Shown one piece after another: positions 21,901 to 34,700 of a stretch of 64,000 nucleotides of DNA (its first letter is position 1; each line of letters begins with the position of its first letter). This DNA is from Antedon mediterranea. Its lineage: Eukaryota > Echinodermata > Crinoidea > Comatulida > Antedonidae. A program made the translations under genes and the position numbers. The notes below the pieces were generated by a model. That model saw only the letters and a program-made list of their open reading frames with translations. It did not search any database and was not told the DNA's origin. The stretch spans positions 4,436,922-4,500,921 of the forward strand of contig NC_092678.1 of NCBI RefSeq assembly GCF_964355755.1, written 5' to 3'.

Positions 21901-24900
21901 GAAGAATGTTGGAAAATCTACCTTCTGTAGATATCTCATCAACTCTATGCTAAACAAGTAAGATGGTTAACGCTCACAATATTTTAGACCAGTAGGCCTT
22001 GCTCTTCAGACCTAAAGATGCAACATATCCTGTAACTGAGCAAAAACCATTTATGTTTCAACTTTAGGTGTGGAAATGTTATGTACTTGGAATGTGACAT
22101 TGGTCAAACAGAATTCTCATCACCAGGATTTGTATCACTGACTCAAGTGTCGCAGCCAATCGTAGGTCCTCCATTCACCCATCATATGAAGTCTAAAAGG
22201 TTTGTTTCACATGTTTTTGTAGGCCTTCTTTTCAACCATCATACAAAGTCTAAAAAGTTTGATTTCTAGCCTGTGCTCAATATTATTATATTAGTTTTTA
22301 TCTATACTTTCGATTGATTTAAAGAATCTAAACAGAAGAATGTAAATCACAATAATTTCTGTTGTTGTCTTTTCAGAAAGTGTTACTTTGGTGGTGTTAG
22401 TGTAAATGATTCTCCCGACAGATACGTTGCATGCATTAAGTATATACTTAGTCACTATAAACAGTGTTACAGTGAAGTCCCACTGGTGATCAACACAATG
22501 GGATGGATACAAGGTATGGTAACCTCACTGAGTTATTCTTTTGTGCTCTTTTTTACTGGGTCATCACAGAAACTTATATTCCATCCATCTCTCTGCATCT
22601 TCTCTCTCACATTAAATTTCTTCTCCTGTTTATTTTAGATTTGGGTCTGATGCTATTGATTGACACAGTTCGTTTGTCTAACCCAACACATATTGTACAG
22701 TTTACCTTACCAGTACAAACCACACCTCCCCCACTGGATACCAAGTACCTGAGTTCAGCTGAAGGCTGGGACACAGGTGTGTGCTTAGAGGCACAGGGTG
22801 TTGGCTTGGAACTAGAGAGTGATGGTGTAGATTCAGAGATTGAAGGTTCAGAACCAGAGATAGAATACCAAGAGTCTCATGGCGTTGAGAAGGCAGGCCT
22901 AAAGAACAAAGCTATAAGCTTTCAATCAGAGGGGTTAACACATAATGCTCAGTTACTGGAAATTAATGTCCTAATGGAACATCCGACAAAGTAAGTGCTT
23001 GCTATTTTTAATATCTGATTGTATTTAATTTTGTTTGAGATGTTTTGTTTTACCTACATTCATTTAATATTCAATTTCTCTTTTGTTTCAGTCAAAAGTA
23101 TAAGAATTCTGAAATTCGGACACTTGCACTTCTGTCTTCATTGTTTGATCTTCAACCTAATCCTTTACCAGAAAAACCTATACCTCTCACAGCGATGGTA
23201 CCAATGGTGTTGCCATGGACACAAGTAGCAATACACATTCCTCATTTTCAAGTACCAAAATCAGAAGTACTCTATGCTTTGAATGCTAGTCTAGTGGCTC
23301 TATGTGTATCTGATAGCAGCCAGGTAAGTTTTACTATTAACTCTCAGTAAGAGCTTTTGATTTGAGTTGGCCTAGGAACAAGTTAGGTTGTTATTTCATT
23401 GTGCACATGTGGGGCCTAGGAACAAGTTAGGTTGTTATTTCATTGTGCACATGTGGGGCCTAGGAACAAGTTAGGTTGTTATTTCATTGTGCACATGGTG
23501 GGGCCTAGGAACAAGTTAGGTTGTTATTTCATTGTGCACATGTGGGGCCTAGGAACAAGTTAGGTTGTTATTTCATTGTGCATATGTGGGGCCTAGGAAC
23601 AAGTTAGGTTGTTATTTCATTGTGCACATGTAGGGAAGTTAGGATTGCTTCCTCACTATTCCTCGGCTCAGTTTTGGAGGTTTCTAGGCCAGGTAAAGAT
23701 GACGCTTCAATGCATAATCGAAAGTTCCTATTATTCAATACTTGCCTTACAATATTGTCAGTACCTGCCTGCAAAACACTTAATTGTTTCTAAAGGTCTA
23801 CGAAATCTGAACAAATAAATGTCGGTTTTTTATAGGTTGATGAAGTTGATGTCGAAGACAATCTGAAAATTGTAAAGTCAGTGCCAATATGTGAATCATT
23901 TGGAGTGGGTATGCTTTATTGTTTTATTATGCAATTCATTTATCAAGACAAACAAATCATAGTGTCTGATCATCACATTTAATTACAAACATAACCAAGG
24001 CCTAGTTATAGTGAGCAAGCTTTTATGTAGGCCTACATGAGTGTAGGTCAGTTACAATCAAAACCATTGATGTACAGATATTTAACAAGCATATTCATGA
24101 TAGAGTCAACTTTAAATTGTTGAGTCTTATCAAAGTCTATGTGTATATCTTCCTAACTAGTAACTTAACCCCTCGGTATAAACACATTAAAATTACTAAG
24201 CAAAGAAGCATCAGAATTGCTATACTATCTATCAGATAATATTCAATAAATGTTAGCGATTTTGCACCAGACTGCAAGTGATCACTGCCAAATTTTATCA
24301 TGTGCTCCATCCACTTAGCGGTTTCAACTTGAGGTATGTGAACCGTGTCACGCATTATCTTAGAACGGAGAGACGCAATGTCTCCATAACTGAAATAAAA
24401 TCAAAGTACAGTGGTTGGTTTAGTTTAGTTTTTTGTCTTTTTGTTTTTTGTTTAACATTCCTTTTTTGACTTCTTTATTCTGTGTAATTGTATAGAAATC
24501 ATTAAATGTATTGATATGATGTTGTCCTGTAAATATTGTATATATAAAGCAGAGAGGAGCTAGAACATAATCAACTGTACCTTGCAATACAAGATGAGGA
24601 ATATCACATTTTAAAATACTTTACCGTTTGTTTGAGACGACTTTCATAATAGTTTGATAAAGACTTTCCGATGTCAATGTATTGATATCAATTACTTCTG
24701 CCATGCCATGAGCCACTAGTCTTGCAATGTTATCATGTTGGTCTTGGTACATCGGTATACCTATGACTGGTGTACCGTGATAAACTGCTTGGTACACACC
24801 ATTGATGCCACCATGGTACATCATAGCTTTTACATTTGGATGTCCTGTTAATAAAAAGACAATAATAGTGTGATGGCGCTAGTTACAATCCGTTATGCGT

Positions 24901-27264
24901 GATCAATTAATGAATAGCGTAAAAATAGGGAGGAAGATTTGTACTTGTTGTTCTCTGCGACCACAAGAGTCTGATATGAATTTAGCTGATTGTCGTTTTG
25001 TACTTGTCCGAAGATTAATGACCAACATCATAGCAGTAAGCATAGCAGTAATGGTAGCAAACATAGGGCAGTAGTACCAAAAATGGTGGCAGATTAAATA
25101 AAATTGTAAAAATTACCCAGCAAGTCATTTTGTGGGATCCAACTCATCAGCTTGGTGTTATTTCCAAGACTTGGTGGTGAAACGTTGCTGGTGTACCGCC
25201 ATATTACTTTGTATGGTAGACGAGCAAAGGCAGAAGCAAAGGATTCTAAAAGAACGTTGGATGAAATATTGATAGTAGAACCCATGGAGATGAGGATGAC
25301 GCCTCGTTCTGCTGACTCTATGAAGGATAGCAATTCCTGACAAGAAAGAAAAATAATCCTGTTAGATATCAAAGAGAGGGGGTATATTTGTACAAAAGTT
25401 ATAGGCGGCAAAGGGCTATGTACTCTCTCAAGAGTTCAGGCGAAGCTCTGTTATGTGCTTAATAACCCACTCTGAAGTATAAATACAACGAATGAGAAAG
25501 AAACACTACGTATGGCAAAAGGGAAGAAAAGAAGTCTATCCAAAAAGAAACACTGTATATTCAGTGGATTAAAGTTTCATTCCAACTTACATTATCTAAA
25601 ATTGGATTTGCTGGTGTGGACAACATTCCTCGCGTGCAAACTATGTTATTGGTTATCGGCCGTGGAAACTCCAATGCAGGATGGCAGTTCACTCCAAACC
25701 AGATGCCAACATTCGAAAACAGGTTCTTCTTATTGTTGTTTAGAGAATACTTCTCCGCTATATTTTGGATTGGTTGGTGCACTATAATATCGAAGATAAA
25801 TGGAACAAACTGAATCAAGAAGGAGTTTTTGACTCGTTCGAAGAAAGACATTTTATCAGTGAGATGTGAGTAACCTTCTGGAACGTAAGCTGGGTTACTG
25901 GGTACATGCAGTTTAGAGACTAACGAAGGTAGAATCGGCGGCGTGTCCATTGTAACGTATGGTAAATGAAGACGCTCAGCTAAAACGTGATGACACGGCA
26001 ACATCGAATCTCCTACCAGAAGATCGAAGTTCTCCTTCTGTATTCTTTTAAGTAACTCGGCATCTTTTAAGACAATATCGCATGTAATCGTCGATACCTG
26101 TAGAGCATTAGTAAATTTATTTGATTCATTATTTTGGGCAAACGTCGATAGGATCGTGTTAACTGTGGCAAAGAAAGATGACGTTTCTCCATTTGCTGAT
26201 TTTTCCAAAAAGCTGTTGATTACTTCGTTAACTTCTTCTGCTGTGTAATTTACAGGTATAGTTAAGTAGGAGAACGCTTTGTTTTTGTCAGTCTGTACCC
26301 TACGCTCATAGTAAACATCTGGAATTAATGAGTAAACATCATGGCCACAAGTGGAAAGAGAATTTGCCCAAAAATTGGCAACACGAACATGGCTTCCCAT
26401 CGGTAAACATCCGACATAAAAAAGAATCTTCGAAGAAGCCACGATTTGACTAAAAATCATAACAAGGAAGAACCTGAAATCAATCATCATTACTACGAGT
26501 GTAGGCTACAAGTTATGTTAACACAATGCTTTAGTAACTCGTATTAGCCGAAATGTAAGCTGCCATAATAAGTTGCTGGTACCACGCAGGCCTAACTCGG
26601 GCAATATCTAGACCCTCATGGTAATAAAATCGAGTCTATAGTTACATTCTAAATTCCTTAGCCTCTAATTCTTCAATTACAGTTGACTTTCTGATTTTAA
26701 TGTTTTATTTTATTCAGTTGCTTCAATCCTACCAATAATTCTACAATAAAGTCACATTTGTGTTGTTACTGACATATTTATGTTATTTTCACTATTTAAT
26801 CTCGAAATAAGAGAACTGTAAACCACCCACAGATAAAATGATGTAACAAATACCAGAACGTAAAATTGATGTTTTTTAACAGGTGTGGTTCGTGCTATAG
26901 ACCCAGTTAACCAACTGTTTTATATCATTACTCCTGTTGATGATCAGGTTCTACAAAGTGTAAACCTTCTAGTTCTGGGTTCTGTACCGCTTCCCAAACA
27001 GCTCCTTGAACAGGTAAGCTACAGTTTACAACCTCTTGTACTAAAGGGCTGCGTTCCCGTAGATCGCAAGAATCTCTTCATTTTACGAGCTATGGTCGTT
27101 TTATTTTGCCAATCATTTCATATTATTTACAGGATCAAGATGGTAGCGTGCCATATACAAAATACCATTCCACGTTTAAACAGACTGGATCAGCTCCACT
27201 GAGGAAGCGAAAAAACATTAAGAGATACAATCCCAGATGGAAAAAGAAAGTGAGAAGAAAATAA
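18952..27264 (+). CDS. NOL9: Polynucleotide 5'-hydroxyl-kinase NOL9 (Grc3/NOL9 family)
   Basis: Nucleolar kinase that phosphorylates 5'-OH RNA ends during ITS2 removal and 28S rRNA maturation, partner of LAS1L. Exons: 18952-18968, 19542-19726, 20040-20805, 21074-21485, 21740-21957, 22068-22199, 22377-22513, 22639-22990, 23092-23323, 23836-23908, 26883-27013, 27133-27264; 928 aa. Residues 1-320 are Lys-rich and low complexity, a likely nucleolar targeting extension longer than in human NOL9 (702 aa). Then come a beta-rich N domain (LEDSSQCLAVLSFGAVFAFY), the P-loop GKKNVGKST (about residues 513-521), YLECDIGQTEFSSPG, GPPFTHH, VINTMGWIQG and LLIDTVRLSNPTHIVQF, all NOL9 hallmarks, and a basic C terminus ending VRRK. 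The start is the first ATG of a short first exon; intron 1 is CTAG-rich. Intron 10 (23909-26882) contains a complete UGT gene on the other strand. An AATAAA lies at 27314-27319. Confidence 0.93.
19173..19445 (+). repeat. 135-bp tandem duplication in CTAG-rich NOL9 intron 1
   Basis: aggcctcctagctaggcga at 19193 recurs at 19328 with one change, and the following 100 bases (gatagaagtagggcctacta, aactaacctactcccagcca) are repeated too. The whole intron is dense in CTAG and GGCC words, as is BAP1 intron 1. Confidence 0.88.
20881..21029 (+). mobile_element. MITE with GTCTACACTATCAAACT terminal inverted repeats
   Basis: Begins aagctctgtctacactatca and ends with its inverse (tgatagtgtagacagagctt), TIRs of about 24 bp with no mismatch in the outer part. 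Body 149 bp, non-coding, with an inner inverted word (gtgatgtgccca and tgggcacatca). Inserted in NOL9 intron 3. Related copies: 45857-46031, 57312-57474, fragments at 10497 and 37114. Confidence 0.85.
23369..23632 (+). repeat. 44-bp minisatellite in NOL9 intron 9
   Basis: Six nearly identical copies of a 44-bp unit starting ggcctaggaacaagttaggt and ending ttcattgtgcacatgtgg, beginning 45 bp after the donor at 23323. Near identity suggests a recent array. The period equals that of the large satellite at 50113-54990, but the sequences are unrelated. Confidence 0.95.
24137..26490 (-). CDS. UDP-glycosyltransferase (UGT family), nested in NOL9 intron
   Basis: Membrane-bound ER enzyme that transfers a sugar from a UDP-sugar to small lipophilic acceptors. 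Exons in transcription order: 26490-25591, 25336-25117, 24844-24625, 24389-24137; 530 aa, the normal UGT length. An N-terminal signal peptide (FFLVMIFSQIVASS) is followed by LPMGSHVRVANFW, where His34 matches the catalytic His. The C-terminal half has GVILISMGST, the LMSWIPQNDLLGHPNVKAM stretch and the UGT signature around residues 384-412 (HGGINGVYQAVYHGTPVIG, then YQDQHDN). A single membrane span (IDSIAILMLLCLVILMCLY) precedes a short basic cytosolic tail. Phases join cleanly across GT-AG introns. Two adjacent start codons exist (26490 and 26487). It is complete and undamaged, lying antisense between NOL9 exons 10 and 11. Substrate and sugar donor cannot be told from sequence. Confidence 0.93.
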
Positions 27265-28750
27265 ACTGGAAATTTAATTTAAATATTAATTTAATTTATC
27301 AAAAATGATTGGAAATAAAGAAAGTCATACTTATGTGGTAGGCCTGTGGCTTATGGTTGATTATGAGATTTATAAATAAGTGGTAAACCATAAATGAATA
27401 ATCAATTGCCTGAAACGTCGCCCCCATGTGTTATTGATTGTTAAATCAAACTACAAATCTGTGATGTATAAATATAAATCAAGTAAGATTTTAATGTTAA
27501 TACAATCTGAATTTCATTGTTGTTGTGAATATTTTTTCAATGTCGTTTGCTCCTTTCCCTTTCTCATTCACTCTTTCCGTTTTTAATTTTCATTGTTATT
27601 GGAGCGATTATTTCCAGGTGTTTTTTTTTGCAGGACATAATTATCAATTCGTTGTGTGATTACGGATATTGATATACAACGCTTATATTTTGCATTTAAA
27701 TGTTCAGTTTGTACGCGCGCGTTTAAACGCCGATAATGATTTTTTTACGCGCGCGTATAAATGTTGATTAGAATGTTTTCACGCGCTCGCTTAAACGCTG
27801 ATGAGAATGGTTTTGTACGCGCGCGTGTACATGTTGATGAGATTGGTTTTGTACGCGCTGGTTTAAACGCTGATGAGAATGGATTTGTACGCGCGCGTTT
27901 AAACGCTGATGAATTTAAAATGGCTGAGTACGCGGGCGATTAAATGCCGATGAAATTGTTTTACGAACGCATTTTAACTTTGATGAATTAGTTTGTGTAA
28001 GCATGCGTCAAGTATGCATGTCTTAAAAATTGACAGATACTTCTTTGCTTACTTATGAAGCTTGCATATTTGCTTTGTAAGAAAAAACTCGAAGAAGTTG
28101 ATATAAACCAAGTACATTATTAAAGCTACTCACAGAAGCATGGGATGCTTTATCTTTTGAAGTGGGCCATGATGTTTGCTGTTCACACTAGTTAAACAAT
28201 GAGACTTTAAAGACCGGATAGTGTTGACATAAGCATTTTATAGACCTGATTCAGAAGGCAAAAAAAAAAACCGCTTATACACTATTCGAATTTCAGATAC
28301 AGTTAAGAATATAAAATAAATGTGAAAAAGGAAGCTTATAAAGTCTGTTCTTCTTTCCCTTTTCTTCCAACCAATCAGTTAGACCTATTCAACAAACCCC
28401 ATGTTTGTTCAAGCACACACACAATATTAGTAACAGTCAACTAATTGTATAGCAGTTTGTAATTTAATATACAATTTTCATTAAAGTACTATAATATTAT
28501 ATTGTCAAGCACAATTTGAAATTCTGATACCTATTGTGTTACATGATTAAAACACGAGTGAGCAGCCGTAGTGTTTGAGTTGGCAACCTGCTTGCAATCA
28601 CGGCATTCCTTCCAGGGGCGGTACATAAATTTGCAAAATTTGTCGATGTGCGGCGGACGGACGGCAAACAGTTGCTTGTTGGGAACTATAGGTCGGTTAA
28701 CGTGGTCTGGGATTTAGGATTCTTATACGAGTAGCAACGTAAACAGCAAA
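27265..28750. other. NOL9 3' end, CGCGCG repeat and SLC6A1 upstream region
   Basis: Holds the NOL9 3' UTR with AATAAA at 27314-27319, a CG-rich tandem repeat (27712-27965), then AT-rich sequence and the presumed SLC6A1 promoter and 5' UTR just before 28751. A local rise in GC at 28600-28700 (gtgcggcggacggacggc) may mark the transcription start. No other gene is visible. Confidence 0.6.
27712..27965 (+). repeat. 36-bp tandem repeat with CGCGCG and GTTTAAAC
   Basis: Seven degenerate units of about 36 bp, each with tacgcgcgcg-like alternating CG, most followed by tttaaacgctgatgagaatgg. The alternating purine-pyrimidine cores could adopt Z-DNA. It lies about 450 bp after the NOL9 stop. A short open frame through it (27761-27943) is a product of the 3n period. 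Confidence 0.85.
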
Positions 28751-31700
28751 ATGGAAAATAAAGAAGAAAGTTTATCTTTGAGAGATTCTTCTAAAAAAGC
28801 TGAAGATCCTAGACCTAATGGAGATGGCTCAAATATTAAAGATGTGGACCATATTCCGGAGCGTGGAAATTGGACTGGAAGATTTGATTTTTTGTTGGCC
28901 TGTATCGGCTTTGCCATTGGTATGGGTAATGTCTGGAGATTCCCGTATCTTTGCTACAAAAATGGAGGCGGTAAGTTTGTTTATATTATTATTTATAATA
29001 AGTATATATCTGCATTTTATCGTTATTGAGATTTGCAATTTACTTGAATGCATTCCTGCTATATAATTTTTCTTGTTTTAGAATTAAGGACTTGCGGCGC
29101 AAATAAATTACTTTAGCGTTGTAATATACATTATCGTTAAAAGTCCATTAATGTCAACAATTGTAAGTACGCAAATGTTTCGAGGGGAAAAAATGTCTTG
29201 GTGCAATGATAAATGCACTCGATTATTGTTTCTTATCGCCTCTTAGCGATAATGCATTACAATTTAAGTCAAACTCTATTCTTTTAATGTCACATTTAAG
29301 AGGAATTATTTCACAATGTCATTTATATTGTTAACGTGACAAGCTTATAGTTTATCACTCATTCTTTATGAGATTCAATTTTAATTGTCAGCAGTTTACA
29401 ACGAAAAGCGCATCACAAGTTTACGCGCGCGTACTGATAATCGTGATATTTTATCATTTTCTATACTTGTGTGTCTTATATGCGAGTCTAAACTAAGGTA
29501 CCACCGAAAGTATAAATAACATAAGCACATGTACTACACAATGCATTATGTAATGTTATCGTATTATTGCCTGGAGCTGTTTTTCTTTCATTACATGCGT
29601 ACATAATATTTAAAATCTCTTTAATTTAACCCTGAGTGAATTCAGTACGTACGTTTTTATATAAAGATGATATAATGTTATAAATAGGTCTGTATGATTG
29701 AACTGCTTGCCAATGATTGTACAAAGATTAGGCTTTGGTGACCTACATCTAAGCATTAATATTCAACATACGTGTCCACTTTTGATTGTAATGGAACACA
29801 TTTGCCTTCTCGTCATTATTAGCTTCAGGCCTTGTTAATACGACAAGAACATCTTAGATCTTTTGTTTTCATCATCAAGTTGTTTATAATAATAGTTGAT
29901 TCTCATGCCAAATTATTGTGTACACTCCTTAATTAGAAGGATGTCTATAGAAATTTGGTCTGAAATTACCAATTCTCGAAGTGTATTCAAAACAGGAAAA
30001 AAAATGGTTGTCCACCAATAATTGTACTATAGTAATCGATTTGTTGTAGCATGACTACGTCATAATTGTTGACTAGTTTATCGTTCCATCACCTCTTAGT
30101 AATTGACTACCGCTAGGTAATCGCATCGACAAAACCCCAAGTTTAGAAATCACGCCATTATACCTGCCTGCACCTTTTAGTAGCTGCGCACCACTATGTG
30201 CGTATTTGATGCGATTAGAGGTTTCGTAAATGCCGGTGTATGGCTACGTGATTGCCTGTTAAATAGATTGTATCAATTGTCCCTGACTTCAGCGAATTCC
30301 CAGCAAATTCAACACCTGAAAATCACAGGCATTTAATAGTTTTAGCAGTTTCAGGCATAGAATGTTTGGTTTTGTTACAACATTAACAGATGTTAAGTCA
30401 ACACATCCATTCATGCAACGTCATTTCTGTTTGCACATTATTTGCATGTGCATTGTGTTGTGACCTCAAATGGGGAGCCAGTCCCCCAGTGTGTACGAAA
30501 CGGGGCAAAAAATAACCAAAGTATTACCCAGGGAAAAGCAAAATTAATAGTATATAAGGTTAAAATCCAGTTAAGGATGTCAATAGCTGCATCAAAGTTT
30601 CCTGTTTTTGTCATCAGCCTTTGTCTGCCTGTTCTCCATGGACTTGAACACATTGACAATAAGATCAGGTCTGTCATTTCATTGGCCCACAATGTTCGGA
30701 TGATTTTTTCATTTTATGAAATAATGTTTATATTGAAAGGAGTCATGAGGAACAGGTGGATTTATAATCTAGTTGAAGTTAAAATTGTTCGTTTCTTACT
30801 AAATCGTTATCGACATCACAAACAGACGCCAAAAACCCCCAACAAAACACGTATATTAAAATGGAACGGCTTGCTGCGTACAAACTTTGATGAAAATGCC
30901 ATTGTTTGTTAGCGCGTGTACATTTTGTTACGAGTTACTGACAAAATTAATTAACTGACAATTAGCTCTGTTAGGATTTATATATTTCATCAAGTGGAAA
31001 ATATATGATTTAGTAGAGCAAATACCTATCTTTAGATTAAAAAACAGACAACGCGGTAATATGAATTAGTCTGCAATAAAATAATCAATCCTAGTTATAA
31101 ATCGCGCGCGCAATTTTTTTAAACTCACTTTTGGCGACATTTTAAAAAATAAATTAGGCCTAATTAGAAACCAGTTGAAATATATTTTGTTTAAAAAAAA
31201 TAATTATTGCAGATACTACTATAGAGAACAGATATTACCAAACATTGGTGTACTTTTTTGACACCAGTCGCGTTCTTAAAAACTTTAGGGCATGTTGGTG
31301 CCTGCGGATAAAACAAACTTACGATATAAAGGAATTATCCTTTGCTGGCTATGCTGCACAGTGGTAAGTTTTATCCAAGGTAAACAATCCGTTATAAACG
31401 AATTTGCCAACGCGTCAAGTATGCAGTGCGTAATTGTTATGTGATAGCGCTATAGCCCCAAACACTCGCGACAAAACACTCATTCCATTATACACGCTTT
31501 AATACGTTTCCATATAAATATTTTGAAAGAAAACATTAGTGTTGATTGTAGCTGAATCTTTTGTATTGGATGACTTTGTGGCTGGTCGTTGTCCCGGTGT
31601 ATGTACGCATGATTACGCTCTCCTAAGACTTGGCTTTCTTTTTAAAAAAATCTAAAAATCTATTAGTGTTACCCCTACTTGATTGTAATCAATTTTGTTT

Positions 31701-34700
31701 TTGATTTTTATGGAGATTTCGTTTGGAAAAAATGGTATATTTTATCGTATCCTGATGGTATTGAAAAATGGGGTGAAGTGATTGATGATAAAAAGGGGAA
31801 CTGTAAAGGAGATTGCGATAAAATATGGTAATTACAAAAATAGTGATGCCGAAGATGGTGTGATGACACCAAAGATAATGATAATAGTGGTAAAAGTTGA
31901 TGTGGTGATACGATGGTGGTATCCTGTTTATTTGTGGCTACAGAATGGTTGTGAATAAACGATATTGCGAAGAAAGATGATGATGACGAAGGTGGTGGTA
32001 AAAGGTGATATGGTGATACGATGGTACGTGGTGGTGATGGGTGTTCATTGGTGATGACTGAAGAGGCTGTGAATAAAGGATATTGTGAAGAAAGATGATG
32101 ATGAAAAAGATGGGGATGATGAGGAAATTGATGATGACAAAGGTGATATGGAGATGATGAAGGAAGATGGTGATAATGCAGTGATGAAGATAGTGGTTCT
32201 TTGCGATATGTAAAACATTATTTGCATCAATATTTCGTACCTTAATCATTGGTATGCCCACTATGGAATGTCTATTAACTTGGGGTCATTGTTCCCCAGG
32301 GCTATCTATTTAACTCATTATCTACCCGGCCTACTTGAGTATGAAGACTAGTGTATAGAAACTGGTAGTAGAAGGCCTAGCTGCTATAAACCGCGACAGA
32401 AGCAGGGTTTGTAGAGAATTCACATAAAACTATTTGTTTATATCTGAAAGGTCACTATTTTACAGTCCCCAAATGTACGTACCCTGCCACTTTTCCGGGT
32501 CAACTCTGACCTTTAAAGGCGCCCCTAGACAGCTATTAAAACCTCTTTAAGGAATGACTAATGACCCATGTTCAATATCATGAGGATAGTAAGGTTATAT
32601 AATAGTGCTTGCGTTGCGTCTCCGTCCTTGCGTTGCGTCTCTTAAGCGTGGTTCCCACTAGCGACGCAACGCAAGGACGTAACGCAATGCAAGTGAATTG
32701 ACCAATCACAAGCGATGGCTTATTCGATTGTGATTGCTAACTGTCTATAACTTCGCTTGTCATTGTCATTGGTCAACACGCTTACGTTGCGTTTACGTCC
32801 TTGCGTTACGTTCTAGTGGGAACCAAGCTTTAGGGCAACCAAGCTTTTAAGTAAACGCATACCTGACATAACGCTCTAGCTTGTTGTAAACGAAGTTATA
32901 ATACGATTTTTAGGACATTTTTCAAAATTCCGCTAATTAATTGTTTATGCCTCTTAAGGTGTTTTAGATTCGCAGAATGCAATCTAATTTTTGTTAGTTT
33001 CGGGTGAAAGAAAAACGATTACCTGCAGATTACGCGTAAAACGTTAAACGTTCTTACTCCCCAAGGGTGTGATTGCAAACTTAACGATGTTTTTTACCAC
33101 GTGATACGCTAACAATCGCGAAGAATTTTATGTTGTTTGAAGAAAAATAAGAAAATGTTGCTAAATCGAATTTCGTCGTGATTACATTCTCTCGCAACAT
33201 TGGTTTATTCTGGTTATTAATTATCTTTGTTAGAAAATTGATTTCTGTTCCCCTGGGAAACTAATCGGATTTTAGAAATATTTATTTTATATAAATTATA
33301 TTACTTTACTATTCATTACTATAATTAATAATATTCAAAGTCGTATCCAGAAGAGGTATACCTGTAGTACTTTGTATTCGTTGTTTTTCTTTTTTAATAA
33401 AATGCATTGCTTTTTGATTGCATTGCTAATTAATTAAAATTTAATGTAATGTGTGGGTTTTGCCTCCTCATCATGTAAGCGTCTCATTGCATTTTTATAC
33501 CACTGGTATCATCTCATAGCAAATAGCTCCATTAGTGCAAACATTTTCCCTCGTGTCTATGATATCCTTACAAACGAATTTAGTCACGTGTTTTACTGTA
33601 GTACTTTTGCATTTACGTGAAAAGGTTATTGTTTTGACTGGCAGCTGCAACCCCAATTATTATATAGAAGTTGGTTCGCATAATTCAAAGGAATGTTAAC
33701 AGTCTTTCTTCCCACACTGTGATGAAGCTCATACGATATGGGCCTTCAAAATTCAAAATGGTTGACGAATTGTGTCGGTACGTCCCAGGCGAGTCGTGGT
33801 GATGGCAACCTAATCCTAAATCGTGGTTCCAGGAAGCCAATCCCAAGGGAAAAGAGCGAAATCCCTAGGGAAAAGAGCGAAATCCCTCTCAATAAAGTCT
33901 ACACTTAACTGTATGCCTACGGTGATTTAATTTTGAAAATAGGTATTGCGTTGTGTGTCTCCAACGTGTTACACTAATGCTTTGTTCCCACTATAAACGC
34001 AAGGCAGGGACGTAAGAGAGCAACGCACAAGTACTATTTGACCAATCACAAGCGATAGATTATTCTGAAGCTTGTCATTGGTTAACTTGCTTGCGCCTGC
34101 ACGTATGTCACTGCGTGCTTCCAAGGGCCCAAGCAAGTTTTAGTGCTGCGTAGTAAAGCAGTGGCCAGGCTCATTCATAACTGACACACTGTGAGTAGTA
34201 TCTCAGTGGTGTCAACACGTTGGCTAGCGGCTGGTGTTGTTGCAAGTCTTTTCAATAATAGCTTGATGAAATTGTGTCTCAGGTGACATCTATACTCACC
34301 CTCTAACAAATTACATTCATGTAATTTCTGTTCCTCGACACAAACACCTGCTCTAAAGAAAATAACTTATAATCAATTTATAATAGCGACTCATATTCTA
34401 TTGCAATTCCATACAGGTTGGAGTCACTATTACTATTGTTACGCTGTCTTATCTTTTGGTTTAAATAGATCTGTTCGATTTCAGTTCTTTTTGCGCAATT
34501 GTGGAATTATGTCAAAGATAAGATAATCCGTGAAAATAAATTGAAAATAGAATTTAAATGAACTATACTGTTACATAATCCTATGAGATTGCTCTCAAAA
34601 CCATTAAGATGTTAGTAAATTAGCAAATAATCATAAACAAACAGTCAAATAGAACATTGATTTGATTTTGCTCACCAAGAAATAATTATTGAATGAAATA

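Noticed and set aside
25512-25813. Plus-strand open frames in the UGT region
   Set aside because: Antisense shadows of UGT exon 1 and its intron.
30442-30912. 156-residue plus-strand open frame in SLC6A1 intron 1
   Set aside because: No known domain, not conserved in composition with neighbouring exons, and overlapped by an open minus frame.
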